From Starkeya sp. ORNL1 (GTDB lineage: Bacteria; Pseudomonadota; Alphaproteobacteria; Rhizobiales; Xanthobacteraceae), in contig NZ_CP048834.1 of the NCBI RefSeq assembly GCF_012971745.1, positions 1,054,001 to 1,118,000 on the forward strand: 64,000 nucleotides of DNA, in the 5' to 3' direction. Positions within the stretch are counted from its first letter, which is position 1, and every line of letters starts with the position of its first letter. Below are positions 56,931 to 64,000 of this stretch, piece by piece. The notes below the pieces were generated by a model, which saw only the letters and a list, made by a program, of their open reading frames with translations, had not been told where the DNA came from and ran no database searches. The translations under genes and the position numbers were made by a program.

Positions 56931-58046
56931 CTAATCCCCATCCAGCGCGTTGAAACCCAGCGGCACGCCGAGGCCGGAGGCGAGCGGCTCGGCCACGGTC
57001 TTCTGCGCCGCCTTCAGCGCCACAACCGTCGCCTCCAGCACCCTACGACCCTTGGCGTCGGCGGCGGCGGCGCCGACATCGTCGGGCAGCCGCTTCACGG
57101 CATCGAGCGCCGCCTGGCCGGCCTTGTCGACCACGCCCTGCGACTTGGCATCCAGGCCCTTGGCCAGCGCCTCGGAGAGCGCGTCGGCGCTGGCGATGGT
57201 GGCGAGGATGGTCGCCTTGGAGCGGCCACTGCGGCGGCGGTCGGCGAGTGCCGGCTTGGCATCGGCAATGGTCTTACCGGCGACCACCAGCAAGCGCTGG
57301 TCGACGACGCGCTGGTAGGCACCGGCTAGGTCGGTCACCATCTGGCTGAGCAGCGCATTCGGATCTGGGAAGAACACCGGATCCGACTTGCCGGCGATGA
57401 GTTGCGCCAGCAATCCGGTCGAGCGATCGCCCCAGCCGGAGCGGATGCCGCGGGCGATCTCGTCGAGATTGCCGGCGATGGCGAGGCCGATGGCGCAGCG
57501 GCGCGCCGATTCCGGGCCGCTCGCCAGCGCCGCGGACGCGCCATCCTCATAGAGCAGGCGCTCCAGCGCCGGCAGGCCCTGCGCGGCGGCGCTGAGCCGG
57601 CCGAAGCGCTCCGGGGCGAGGCGCTCCTCATTGGGATCGGCGATCAGTTCGGCCAGCGAGCGTGCCACCGCATTGCGCCGCTCCGGGAACAGGTTGAAGC
57701 GGTCGGCGCGCAAGGCGAGGATCACCGGGCCGGAGGTGATGAACTCGACAGCGGCCCAGGCATCCGAAGCCGTGCCGAAGCGTTGCTTGAGCCCGGCTAT
57801 GCCATCCGCGCCCGGTGCCTTGCAGAAGGCCTTCCAGGCATCGAGCTGCGCCGTGGTGGCGGCGGCGAGCGCGTCATAGCGTGGCAGCAGCCATTGCTCG
57901 ACCACCTCGGGTGCCGAGACCGGAGCGGCCTGGGCGCGGCTGACGAAGACCTGCGTCAGCAAGGCGGCGGCCGCCGCGACGCCGGGCACGCTCTGGCCGA
58001 TCTGCGCGGCAAGCGCCACCAGCAGGGCCATCAAAGAACGAAACAT
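56931..58046 (-). CDS. Imelysin-family periplasmic protein
   Basis: 371 residues. N-terminal signal region ends about SRAQAAP. Helical imelysin (peptidase M75) fold: VEQWLLPRYDALAAATT, KRFGTASDAW-like segment and QGLPALERLLYED. The last is the place of the GxHxxE motif; here the His is Pro. This subgroup therefore probably does not use the same metal site. Imelysins such as IrpA and EfeO take part in periplasmic iron handling. It lies 14 bp before the DUF1513-side repeat and after the di-haem gene. Confidence 0.87.
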   Translation of the reverse strand: MFRSLMALLVALAAQIGQSVPGVAAAAALLTQVFVSRAQAAPVSAPEVVEQWLLPRYDALAAATTAQLDAWKAFCKAPGADGIAGLKQRFGTASDAWAAVEFITSGPVILALRADRFNLFPERRNAVARSLAELIADPNEERLAPERFGRLSAAAQGLPALERLLYEDGASAALASGPESARRCAIGLAIAGNLDEIARGIRSGWGDRSTGLLAQLIAGKSDPVFFPDPNALLSQMVTDLAGAYQRVVDQRLLVVAGKTIADAKPALADRRRSGRSKATILATIASADALSEALAKGLDAKSQGVVDKAGQAALDAVKRLPDDVGAAAADAKGRRVLEATVVALKAAQKTVAEPLASGLGVPLGFNALDGD

Positions 58047-58060
58047 CTCTCAGTCCTCGG

Positions 58061-59386
58061 TCAGAGGGAGGATACATACTCAATGAGCGCGCGGCGCTCG
58101 CCGGCGCTCAGTTTGTCAAAGCGCGCGCGGGCGGACGAGGCCTCGCCGCCGTGCCAGCCGATCGCCGCGTTTACATCGGCGGCGCGCCCGTCATGCAGCA
58201 GGCCGGTGCCCCGCGCCAGCGCCCGCGACAGGCCGGCGAGCGGCGCGGTGCGCCATTCGCCCGCCGCGGCGCCGGGCACGCCGGTGGGATCGGCAAGCCC
58301 CTCGCCCATATCGTGCAGCAAGACATCGGTGAACAGCGCGGCGCTGCCGCCGTCCCGGGTGGGCAGGTGTGGACGGTGGCAGGCGGCGCAGCCGACCGCT
58401 GCAAATAACTTCGCGCCGCGCTTGTCGGGTTCGGATTTCGGGATGTCGAGCCCACGGAGATAGGCGACGAGGCGTTGCACAATCGCCTCGCCAATCTCGG
58501 GCTCGCCCTCCACCTCGCGGCCATGCGGGGCGTTGCGGCAGGCGGTCTGCACCTCGGTGCAGTCGCCCCACGGCTCCAGCCGCAGCGGCGTCGACAGGCC
58601 GAGATCGAGCGCGAAAGCTTCCGAGGCCTGGCTCTCCAGCGTGGCGTGGCTGGCCTTCCAGCCGAACCTGCCAATACTTGAGCCATGCTCCGGCATTGCC
58701 AGACGGCGCGCATGGCCACGTATGCCGTCGCCGTTCCTGTCGTCGGGATCTTCCATGGCGAGGATGGTGGCGTCGGTGACATCCTCCAGCCGGCCTCGGC
58801 CGCGCAGGTCCGGCGCGGCGCGCAGCGAGATCCGGGTCGCCGGATCGAGAGGGCCGTAGCCGGGTTGCTCGATGCGCGGGATGCGGCCGCCATCCTGCAC
58901 ATCCACAGCGATCACGCCCTCGGCCGGAATGCCGGGGAGCGTCATGGTCTCCAGCCGGTGCCCATAGGTCGGATCGCCCGTGCCGTCGGGGCGGATCAGC
59001 GAGAGCACGAGACCGAGGCCCTCGGGGTGCCCCTGCGCATCGAGCGCGGTCGCGCCGCGACCGGCGCCGCCGGGATGGCAGGAGGCGCAGGAGCGGGCAT
59101 CGAACAGCGGGCCGAGCCCGTCATTGGCGCGGGTCGAGCTCGGCGCCGGCACCCAGGCGCGCTCGAACAGCGCCTTGCCGATGGCGCGGTCGAGGCCGGC
59201 ATCGTCGGCCGCGGCGGGGGTGAGGAGGAGAGCGGCGAGTACCGCGGCAAGCAAACCTCTCCCTCGAGGGAGAGGTCGGCGCGCAGCGCCGGGTGAGGGT
59301 GGAGGAACGCTGCCGACGCGTAGCGCCCCCTCACCCCAACCCTCTCCCCCTCGGGGAGAGGGAGCTTCGGCCGCTCCTTCCGCCAT
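58061..59386 (-). CDS. Di-haem oxidoreductase/peroxidase (DUF1111) with repeat-derived N-terminus
   Basis: 441 residues from the ATG at 59386, which overlaps the oxidase stop (TGATG). Two haem c sites: CASCHP and CAACHRPH. Other family segments are LGPLFDARSCASC, GRFGWKASHATLESQ and LLHDMGEGLADPTG. Residues about 5-46 are encoded by an R3 palindromic repeat, followed by a proper export helix LLAAVLAALLLTPAAAD. A TTG at 59252-59254 right before this helix, with GAGAGG upstream, is an alternative start. Periplasmic electron-transfer or peroxidase role, probably in metal oxidation. Confidence 0.85.
   Translation of the reverse strand: MAEGAAEAPSPRGGEGWGEGALRVGSVPPPSPGAARRPLPRGRGLLAAVLAALLLTPAAADDAGLDRAIGKALFERAWVPAPSSTRANDGLGPLFDARSCASCHPGGAGRGATALDAQGHPEGLGLVLSLIRPDGTGDPTYGHRLETMTLPGIPAEGVIAVDVQDGGRIPRIEQPGYGPLDPATRISLRAAPDLRGRGRLEDVTDATILAMEDPDDRNGDGIRGHARRLAMPEHGSSIGRFGWKASHATLESQASEAFALDLGLSTPLRLEPWGDCTEVQTACRNAPHGREVEGEPEIGEAIVQRLVAYLRGLDIPKSEPDKRGAKLFAAVGCAACHRPHLPTRDGGSAALFTDVLLHDMGEGLADPTGVPGAAAGEWRTAPLAGLSRALARGTGLLHDGRAADVNAAIGWHGGEASSARARFDKLSAGERRALIEYVSSL
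59256..59361. repeat. Family R3 palindromic repeat inside a coding region
   Basis: Left arm is the perfect palindrome CCTCTCCCTCGAGGGAGAGG (59256-59275); right arm CCTCTCCCC-N3-GGGGAGAGG (59341-59361). Between them lie GGTGAGGG and CCCTCACC, again inverted. It separates the ATG from the signal helix of the di-haem protein without breaking the frame. Confidence 0.82.
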
Positions 59387-60849
59387 CACACCACCCGGAA
59401 CCAGCCCATCATGCCGGCCTCCATGTGCTCCAATATATGGCAGTGGAACACCCAGTCGCCGCTCGCCGCGACGAAGGCGATATCGACGGTCTCGTCGGGC
59501 TGCACCAGCACAGTGTCGGCGAAGTGCTTCGGCAGGCGGCCGGACGAAGAGTCGATCACCGCGAAGGCGTGGCCGTGCAGGTGCACCGGATGCGGATAGC
59601 GCGTGCCGTTCTTGATGGTGACGCGGTAGCTCTTGCCCTCGACCATCCTCGCCAGCGGCGGCGGCACATTGCGCTTGTCGCCGGTCGGCCAGGATTCCTG
59701 GCTGATCGCCCAATAGGTGGTCGAGCCGACGCACAGGCTGTCGATCAAAGCTTTCGCCAGCGGATCGTCCGGCGGCAAGCCGGTCTCCTTCACCGCGGCG
59801 TCGGTGGCCTGCTGGAGAGTGAAGGTCGATTGTTCGGCGCGCTTCAGGTCCGGCTGCGGCAGCTTGGCCGCGGGCAGAGCAAGCGCGCGGAACGGGCGCT
59901 TGCGCTTGTCGGAGGGCTCGGCGGTGAGCGTAGCGAAATGATAGATGTCGGCGGCACGGTAATCGCCGATCTGCACGCTCTTGCCGGCTTCGGGCATGCG
60001 GATATGCAGGTCGATGCGCTGCGCCGGGCCGAAACGCCAGATGCCGTCGGGCAGCTTGTCCAGCGGGATCGGCGGCAAAGCGTGTCCATCAATGGCGATC
60101 AAAGCCGCGTCGGCGCCTTCGACGCCGATATCCATCACCCGCGTCGAATCGAGATTGAGGATGCGCACGCGCACGTCGCTATTTGCGGGCGCCTTGAGAT
60201 CGAGCGTCGGGACGCCGTTCACGGTACGGGTGGCGCCATAGGTGCCGGCCTTGGAGGCGCCGTCCGGCTCGGACATGGCGAGGTACGTGCCGTCCTCGGC
60301 AAGCCGCCAGTCCTTCAGGCAGAGAATGTGCTCGGCGTCGAACTTCGGATCCCGCGGATCATCGACGATCATCACCCCCGCAAGACCGCGGCCGACCTGG
60401 CCGGTCTCGTCGCAATGCGGGTGGAAGAAGAAGGTGCCGGGATCGTTGAACGGGATGCGATAGACGAAGCGGCCGCCGGGCTGGACCACGGGCTGGGTCA
60501 AGGTGGGCACGCCGTCATATTCGTTCGGCATGCGGATGCCGTGGAAATGCACGGTCGAGCCTTCGCTCAGATGATTGTCGAAGGTGAATTCGATCTGTTC
60601 GCCGCGCTTCGCCCGGATCAGCCGGAACGGCTCGCCATCATAGGCGAAGATGCGCGTGGCGGGCTTGTCGGGGCCGAGCAGATGCAGGTCCATCTCGCCG
60701 GCCGAGAGCGCCACGGTGCGGGACGCTACCGCCGACGGAAGCACCCGCGCCTCGCTGGTTTGCGAGGGCGCGAGCACAGAACCCGTGCCGAGCGTCGCCC
60801 CGGCCAGGAGGAAGGCGCGGCGCGAAAGCATCGCGCCGCTTTTGGTCAC
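59386..60849 (-). CDS. Multicopper oxidase
   Basis: 487 residues. Tat signal SRRAFLLAGATLG. All four copper motifs are visible in order: HFHGIRMPN, HPHCDETGQ, HPVHLHGHAF and HCHILEHMEAGM, with the type 1 copper Cys-His-Met set intact. Laccase/CueO-type periplasmic enzyme that may oxidise Fe(II), Cu(I) or phenols. It lies 7 bp downstream of the first imelysin gene and its stop overlaps the di-haem gene start. Ferroxidase activity is inferred from the iron-type neighbourhood. Confidence 0.93.
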   Translation of the reverse strand: MTKSGAMLSRRAFLLAGATLGTGSVLAPSQTSEARVLPSAVASRTVALSAGEMDLHLLGPDKPATRIFAYDGEPFRLIRAKRGEQIEFTFDNHLSEGSTVHFHGIRMPNEYDGVPTLTQPVVQPGGRFVYRIPFNDPGTFFFHPHCDETGQVGRGLAGVMIVDDPRDPKFDAEHILCLKDWRLAEDGTYLAMSEPDGASKAGTYGATRTVNGVPTLDLKAPANSDVRVRILNLDSTRVMDIGVEGADAALIAIDGHALPPIPLDKLPDGIWRFGPAQRIDLHIRMPEAGKSVQIGDYRAADIYHFATLTAEPSDKRKRPFRALALPAAKLPQPDLKRAEQSTFTLQQATDAAVKETGLPPDDPLAKALIDSLCVGSTTYWAISQESWPTGDKRNVPPPLARMVEGKSYRVTIKNGTRYPHPVHLHGHAFAVIDSSSGRLPKHFADTVLVQPDETVDIAFVAASGDWVFHCHILEHMEAGMMGWFRVV

Positions 60850-60856
60850 AGTGCCC

Positions 60857-62146
60857 TCACTGCGTGACCTTGGACGGGTCGTCGAGGCTGTCGGAGCCCT
60901 CGACCTTGATCTTCAGCTTCAGGCCGGCGACCACGCCCTCGAAGGCGCGGGTCTGGGCGACCAGGCTGTCGACGCCCTTCTGCACCAGCGCGTTGCCCTC
61001 GGTGTTGCCCTCGCCAATCATCTGGTCATAGGCCTCCTTGCCGCTGTCGGCCTCGTCCTTGATCGCCTTGAGAGCGGCGAGCGCGGCGTCGACCTTGATG
61101 GCGGCTTCGTCCGCCGCCTTCGGCGCGAGCGCGGCAGCATAGGCGGCGATGGACGGGCCTTCGACCACCGAGCCATCGACGCGGGTGTACTTGCCGCGAT
61201 AGATCGAGGCGATGCCGACTTCGTCGTAGTAATGCGAGTTGTGGGTGTTGTCGGAGAAGCAGTCGTGCTCTTCCTCCGGATCATGGAGGATGAGGCCGAG
61301 TTTCATGCGCTCGCCGGCGAGTTCGCCATAGGAGAGCGAGCCGAGGCCGGTGAGGATGACGGCGAGACCGGCCTTGTCCTTCTTGGCCAGCACCGACTTG
61401 CGGGCCTTGCCCTTGGCTGCCCAATTGTCGGCCATCTCCTGAAGGTCGGAGACCAGCAGGTCGGTCGCGGCCTTCAGGTAGGCGGCGCGGCGCTCGCAAT
61501 TGCCGCCGGTGCAGTTCTTGGTATCGTAGTCGCTGGCGGGACGCTTGCCGGCGCCGGGCCCGGTGCCGTTCAGATCCTGGCCCCAGAGCAGGAATTCGAT
61601 GGCGTGATAGCCGGTGGCGACGTTGGATTCGACGCCGCCTGCTTCCTGCAGGCTCTCCAGCAGCTTCGGCGTGATCTTGGTGGCGTCGATGGTCTTCTTG
61701 CCGACGCGGATCTTGGTGTTGGCGATCACATTGGCGGTGTAGAGCGGGTTCTCGTCCGACTTCTCGCCATAGGATTTGGTGTCGACATAGTCGATCAGCC
61801 CCTCGTCGAGCGGCCAGGCATTCACCTTGCCCTCCCAGTCATCGACGATGGCGTTGCCGAAGCGAAAGCCCTCGGTCTGCTGGTACGGCACGCGGGCCGC
61901 CTTCCAGGCCGCCTTGGCCTTGTCCTGATTCTCGGTGGTCGGCGCGGCGAGGAAGGCGTCGACCGCGGCCTGCAGATCCTTGGCGGTCTTCAGGCTGTCG
62001 CCATACATGGCCTCGGCGATGTTGGCGTAGGTGACGAGAATCTCGCGCGGCTTGGGGGCCGCGCCCTGCGCGGATGCGGGGGCGGCGGCAAAGACGCCGA
62101 GCGCGGCGGCAAGCAGCGGCGCGGCGAAAAGGGCTCTGGCTCGCAT
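60857..62146 (-). CDS. Imelysin-family protein, IrpA-like
   Basis: 429 residues from the ATG at 62146, seven bases after GGAG; the ATG at 62152 sits too close to it. Signal peptide ends APASAQG. The GxHxxE motif is intact in TGYHAIEFLLWGQD; PLDEGLIDYVD and DDPEEEHDCFSDNTHNSHY-like segment (HDCFSDNTHNS) are IrpA hallmarks. Imelysins of this type are iron-regulated and essential under iron starvation in cyanobacteria. First gene of the periplasmic metal/redox operon. Confidence 0.9.
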   Translation of the reverse strand: MRARALFAAPLLAAALGVFAAAPASAQGAAPKPREILVTYANIAEAMYGDSLKTAKDLQAAVDAFLAAPTTENQDKAKAAWKAARVPYQQTEGFRFGNAIVDDWEGKVNAWPLDEGLIDYVDTKSYGEKSDENPLYTANVIANTKIRVGKKTIDATKITPKLLESLQEAGGVESNVATGYHAIEFLLWGQDLNGTGPGAGKRPASDYDTKNCTGGNCERRAAYLKAATDLLVSDLQEMADNWAAKGKARKSVLAKKDKAGLAVILTGLGSLSYGELAGERMKLGLILHDPEEEHDCFSDNTHNSHYYDEVGIASIYRGKYTRVDGSVVEGPSIAAYAAALAPKAADEAAIKVDAALAALKAIKDEADSGKEAYDQMIGEGNTEGNALVQKGVDSLVAQTRAFEGVVAGLKLKIKVEGSDSLDDPSKVTQ

Positions 62147-62320
62147 GGACATCTCCTTGGGCGTCGCGGCGGCGCCGACGATGGGCCAGTCCTACGCCAG
62201 TGCGGGAAGATGCTGCAAGACTTCGAAGTTACATTGGAATTGTTTTATTCTTAATCATTCCGCTGCGTCATCAATGAATTACAAGACGTTACCTGTCCTG
62301 TTTGGAATCTATACAAACAA

Positions 62321-62608
62321 CTAGACGCTATTGGCTATCAAGGGCGCCAGCGCCTCGGCAAGGTCTTCGTCCGTCACGGTGGAGAGCGGCTTCATCAGCT
62401 TGGCCGCCTCGGTGCGCCGGCCCGGCCGCATCACCAGCACCACGGTCTCGGCGCCACCGCAGGCGGGATCGCCGCAGGCGATCTCGGTGATGGAGACAGT
62501 GGTCTCCTCGCCGACGCCCAGCACCGCGCGCGCCTTGTCCGCAAGTTCGCGCGCTGCATCCGGTGCCGCTTCACGATCCCGCCCCCGACGGAAGAACAGC
62601 CGTGCCAT
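62321..62608 (-). CDS. Small hypothetical protein with CGDPACGG motif
   Basis: 95 residues, no signal peptide. A basic start (MARLFFRRGRDR) is followed by an amphipathic helix and ITEIACGDPACGGAETVVLVM with two Cys four residues apart. I do not recognise a characterised family; similar short proteins are annotated as hypothetical in Hyphomicrobiales. Upstream of the imelysin operon in the same direction, but separated by about 170 bp from irpA-like gene start. Confidence 0.7.
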   Translation of the reverse strand: MARLFFRRGRDREAAPDAARELADKARAVLGVGEETTVSITEIACGDPACGGAETVVLVMRPGRRTEAAKLMKPLSTVTDEDLAEALAPLIANSV

Positions 62609-62700
62609 GATCCGACTCCGTTCGCGCGCCCCGCTTTACCGTGTGGCGTCATAGCGTGAGACTTGGAAAACGGCGACAGCGGGGCGGTGCGCTGCCGGGC

Positions 62701-62800
62701 ATCCTTCGAGGCCGGCCCGAGGCCGGCACTTCAGGATGAGGTTCCTCTGTGAAGATACGACCTCATCCTGAGGTGCTCGCGTAGCGAGCCTCGAAGGATG
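62701..62800. repeat. Family R1 palindromic repeat, inverted pair
   Basis: Both units have perfect inner stems: GCCGGC/GCCGGC (left) and GCTCGC-GTA-GCGAGC (right). Between the SDR stop and the 95-residue gene. Confidence 0.85.
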
Positions 62801-62813
62801 CCCACGGCGAGCG

Positions 62814-63650
62814 TCAGGCGAAATCCGTCGAGCGCGACACCTCGTCCCACGCCGCGATCTCGGCCTTCAATGCCGCCAGCTTCTCGGCCACCAGTTGGAG
62901 CGCGTCGGTGCCGAGAAAGAGATGCGCCGGCGGATTCTCCGCCTCCACCAGCTTGAGCAAAGCCTGCGCCGCCTTGGCGGGATCGCCGAGCTGGTTGCCG
63001 CGGCGGGCCTGCCGTCCGGCGCGGATCGGGTCCATCACCGCGTCATAGTCGGCAATGGCGCGCGGCGAGCGCACCATGGAGCGGCCGGCCCAATCGGTGC
63101 GGAACCCGCCGGGCGCCAGCGCGGTGACATGCACGCCGAACGGCTTCACCTCCTTGCCGAGCGATTCCGAGATGCCCTCCAGCGCGAACTTGCTGCCATG
63201 GTAATAGGCAATGCCCGGGAAGGTGATGAAGCCGCCCATCGAGGTGACATTGACGATGTGGCCGGAACGGCGATGGCGCATGCCCGGCAGCACCGCCTTG
63301 ATCATCGCGACCGCGCCATAGACATTGGTGTCGAACTGGCGGCGCAGTTCGTCCAGCGAGGATTCCTCGATCACGCCTTCCTGGCCATAGCCGGCATTGT
63401 TGACCAGCACGTCGATCGGCCCGACCTCCGCCTCGGCCTCGGCGACCGCGCCGGGAATGGCGTCGAAATCAGTCACGTCGAGCACCACGGCGTGGGCGCG
63501 ACCTGGTGCCAGCGCCTCGAAATCAGCCGCCGCATCGGGATGGCGTGCCGTGCCGATCACGGTGTGCCCGGCACCAATCGCGCCTTCGGCAAAGGCCTTG
63601 CCGAGACCGGAATTGATGCCGGTGATGAGAAAAATCTTCTGGTCGCCCAT
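62814..63650 (-). CDS. Short-chain dehydrogenase/reductase
   Basis: 278 residues. TGINSGLG at about residue 9, NNAGYGQEG near 87, NVTSMGG and YYHGSK for the catalytic Ser, Tyr and Lys. Cytosolic NAD(P)-dependent enzyme of the DltE-like/retinol-type group. Divergent from a TetR gene with a twin palindromic operator between, so it is very likely repressed by that TetR protein. Substrate unknown. Confidence 0.92.
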   Translation of the reverse strand: MGDQKIFLITGINSGLGKAFAEGAIGAGHTVIGTARHPDAAADFEALAPGRAHAVVLDVTDFDAIPGAVAEAEAEVGPIDVLVNNAGYGQEGVIEESSLDELRRQFDTNVYGAVAMIKAVLPGMRHRRSGHIVNVTSMGGFITFPGIAYYHGSKFALEGISESLGKEVKPFGVHVTALAPGGFRTDWAGRSMVRSPRAIADYDAVMDPIRAGRQARRGNQLGDPAKAAQALLKLVEAENPPAHLFLGTDALQLVAEKLAALKAEIAAWDEVSRSTDFA

Positions 63651-63709
63651 GTCCTGCTCCTCAAAGCGCGCGGCGACGGAACCATCGGGGCCGTCGCTGT
63701 TTGAAATTG

Positions 63710-63740
63710 ATATCGTGATATTGAATTTATATCGTGATAT
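63710..63740. promoter_or_regulatory. Twin TetR operator ATATC-GT-GATAT
   Basis: Two identical copies of the 12-bp palindrome ATATCGTGATAT at 63710-63721 and 63729-63740, 19 bp apart centre to centre, in the 132-bp gap between SDR and TetR starts. Spacing of about two helical turns favours cooperative binding. Confidence 0.75.
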
Positions 63741-63782
63741 AGAATTTTAACAGAGGGACGACGCACACGGGTTTGTGAGGTC

Positions 63783-64000
63783 ATGGGACACGGCCAGCCA
63801 CCCTTGAGGGAGCAGAACCGGCTGCAGGCGCGCGAGGTCGTGCTCGATGCTGCGGAGCGCCTGCTCGACCGGAGCGAGAACAGCGATTTCTCGATGCGCG
63901 AGCTGGCGGCGGAGGCCGGCGTCGGTTTCGCCACGCCCTTCAACCATTTCGGCAGCAAGAACGCGATCATGCAGGCGCTGTCGACGCGGCTGATCGAACG
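63783..64000 (+). CDS. TetR-family regulator, partial at window edge
   Basis: First 72 codons only; the gene continues beyond 64000. Typical TetR N-terminus: AREVVLDAAERLLDR (helix 1), FSMRELAAEAGVGFATPFNHFGSKNAIM (helix-turn-helix and the tyrosine/phenylalanine-Phe linker). No upstream ORF competes. It probably represses the divergent SDR gene and itself through the twin operator. Confidence 0.88.
   Translation, partial: MGHGQPPLREQNRLQAREVVLDAAERLLDRSENSDFSMRELAAEAGVGFATPFNHFGSKNAIMQALSTRLIE

Overview
The window is chromosomal DNA of a GC-rich alphaproteobacterium. Gene content (aapJQMP, urtABCDE with urease, rhizobial-style TonB/RhtX siderophore uptake, many LysR/AraC/TetR/SDR genes) fits the order Hyphomicrobiales (Rhizobiales), possibly near Xanthobacteraceae. 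This placement is inferred from gene content; no rRNA gene is present to confirm it. I found no tRNA, rRNA, transposase, prophage or CRISPR array.

Layout. 0-3 kb: beta-CASP-like metallo-hydrolase and an ABC exporter. 3-8.4 kb: probable ferric-siderophore uptake (AraC regulator, TonB receptor, small protein, RhtX-like MFS). 8.5-12.5 kb: stress-type small membrane protein behind an EcfG-like promoter, secreted lipase, SDR, DNA photolyase. 12.6-17.1 kb: cysteine synthase / AlaX editing protein / sulfurtransferase, a Phd-VapC toxin-antitoxin pair, and a secreted unknown. 17.4-21.9 kb: aapJQMP general amino-acid uptake operon with a sigma54-type promoter. 22.0-23.9 kb: metC with a 463-bp perfect tandem duplication of its 5' end. 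24-27 kb: envelope glycosyltransferases (LabN, GT2, ArnT-like). 27.3-31.1 kb: a 1257-residue secreted protein with Cys-rich repeats and a Gly/Gln repeat tail. 31.4-35.5 kb: LysR-linked redox operon. 35.5-40.8 kb: second-messenger genes (adenylate cyclase beside an orphan binding protein; GAF-PAS-GGDEF-EAL protein).

41.0-52.9 kb: one long leftward urea operon, urtABCDE-ureD-ureAB-[toxin-antitoxin]-ureC-ureE-ureF-ureG, with a near-consensus sigma54 promoter upstream of urtA. It would import urea at low concentration and hydrolyse it under nitrogen limitation. A VapC/AbrB-type pair sits between the gamma-beta and alpha subunit genes. 53-56 kb: aminotransferase and outer-membrane barrel protein. 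55.7-62.1 kb: periplasmic metal/redox operon (imelysin, multicopper oxidase, di-haem peroxidase-like protein, second imelysin, DUF1513). 62.3-64 kb: small hypothetical, SDR, and a divergent TetR gene running off the right edge, with a twin palindromic operator between them.

Three families of intergenic palindromes are scattered through the window. One copy appears to have entered the 5' end of the di-haem peroxidase gene and to be translated.
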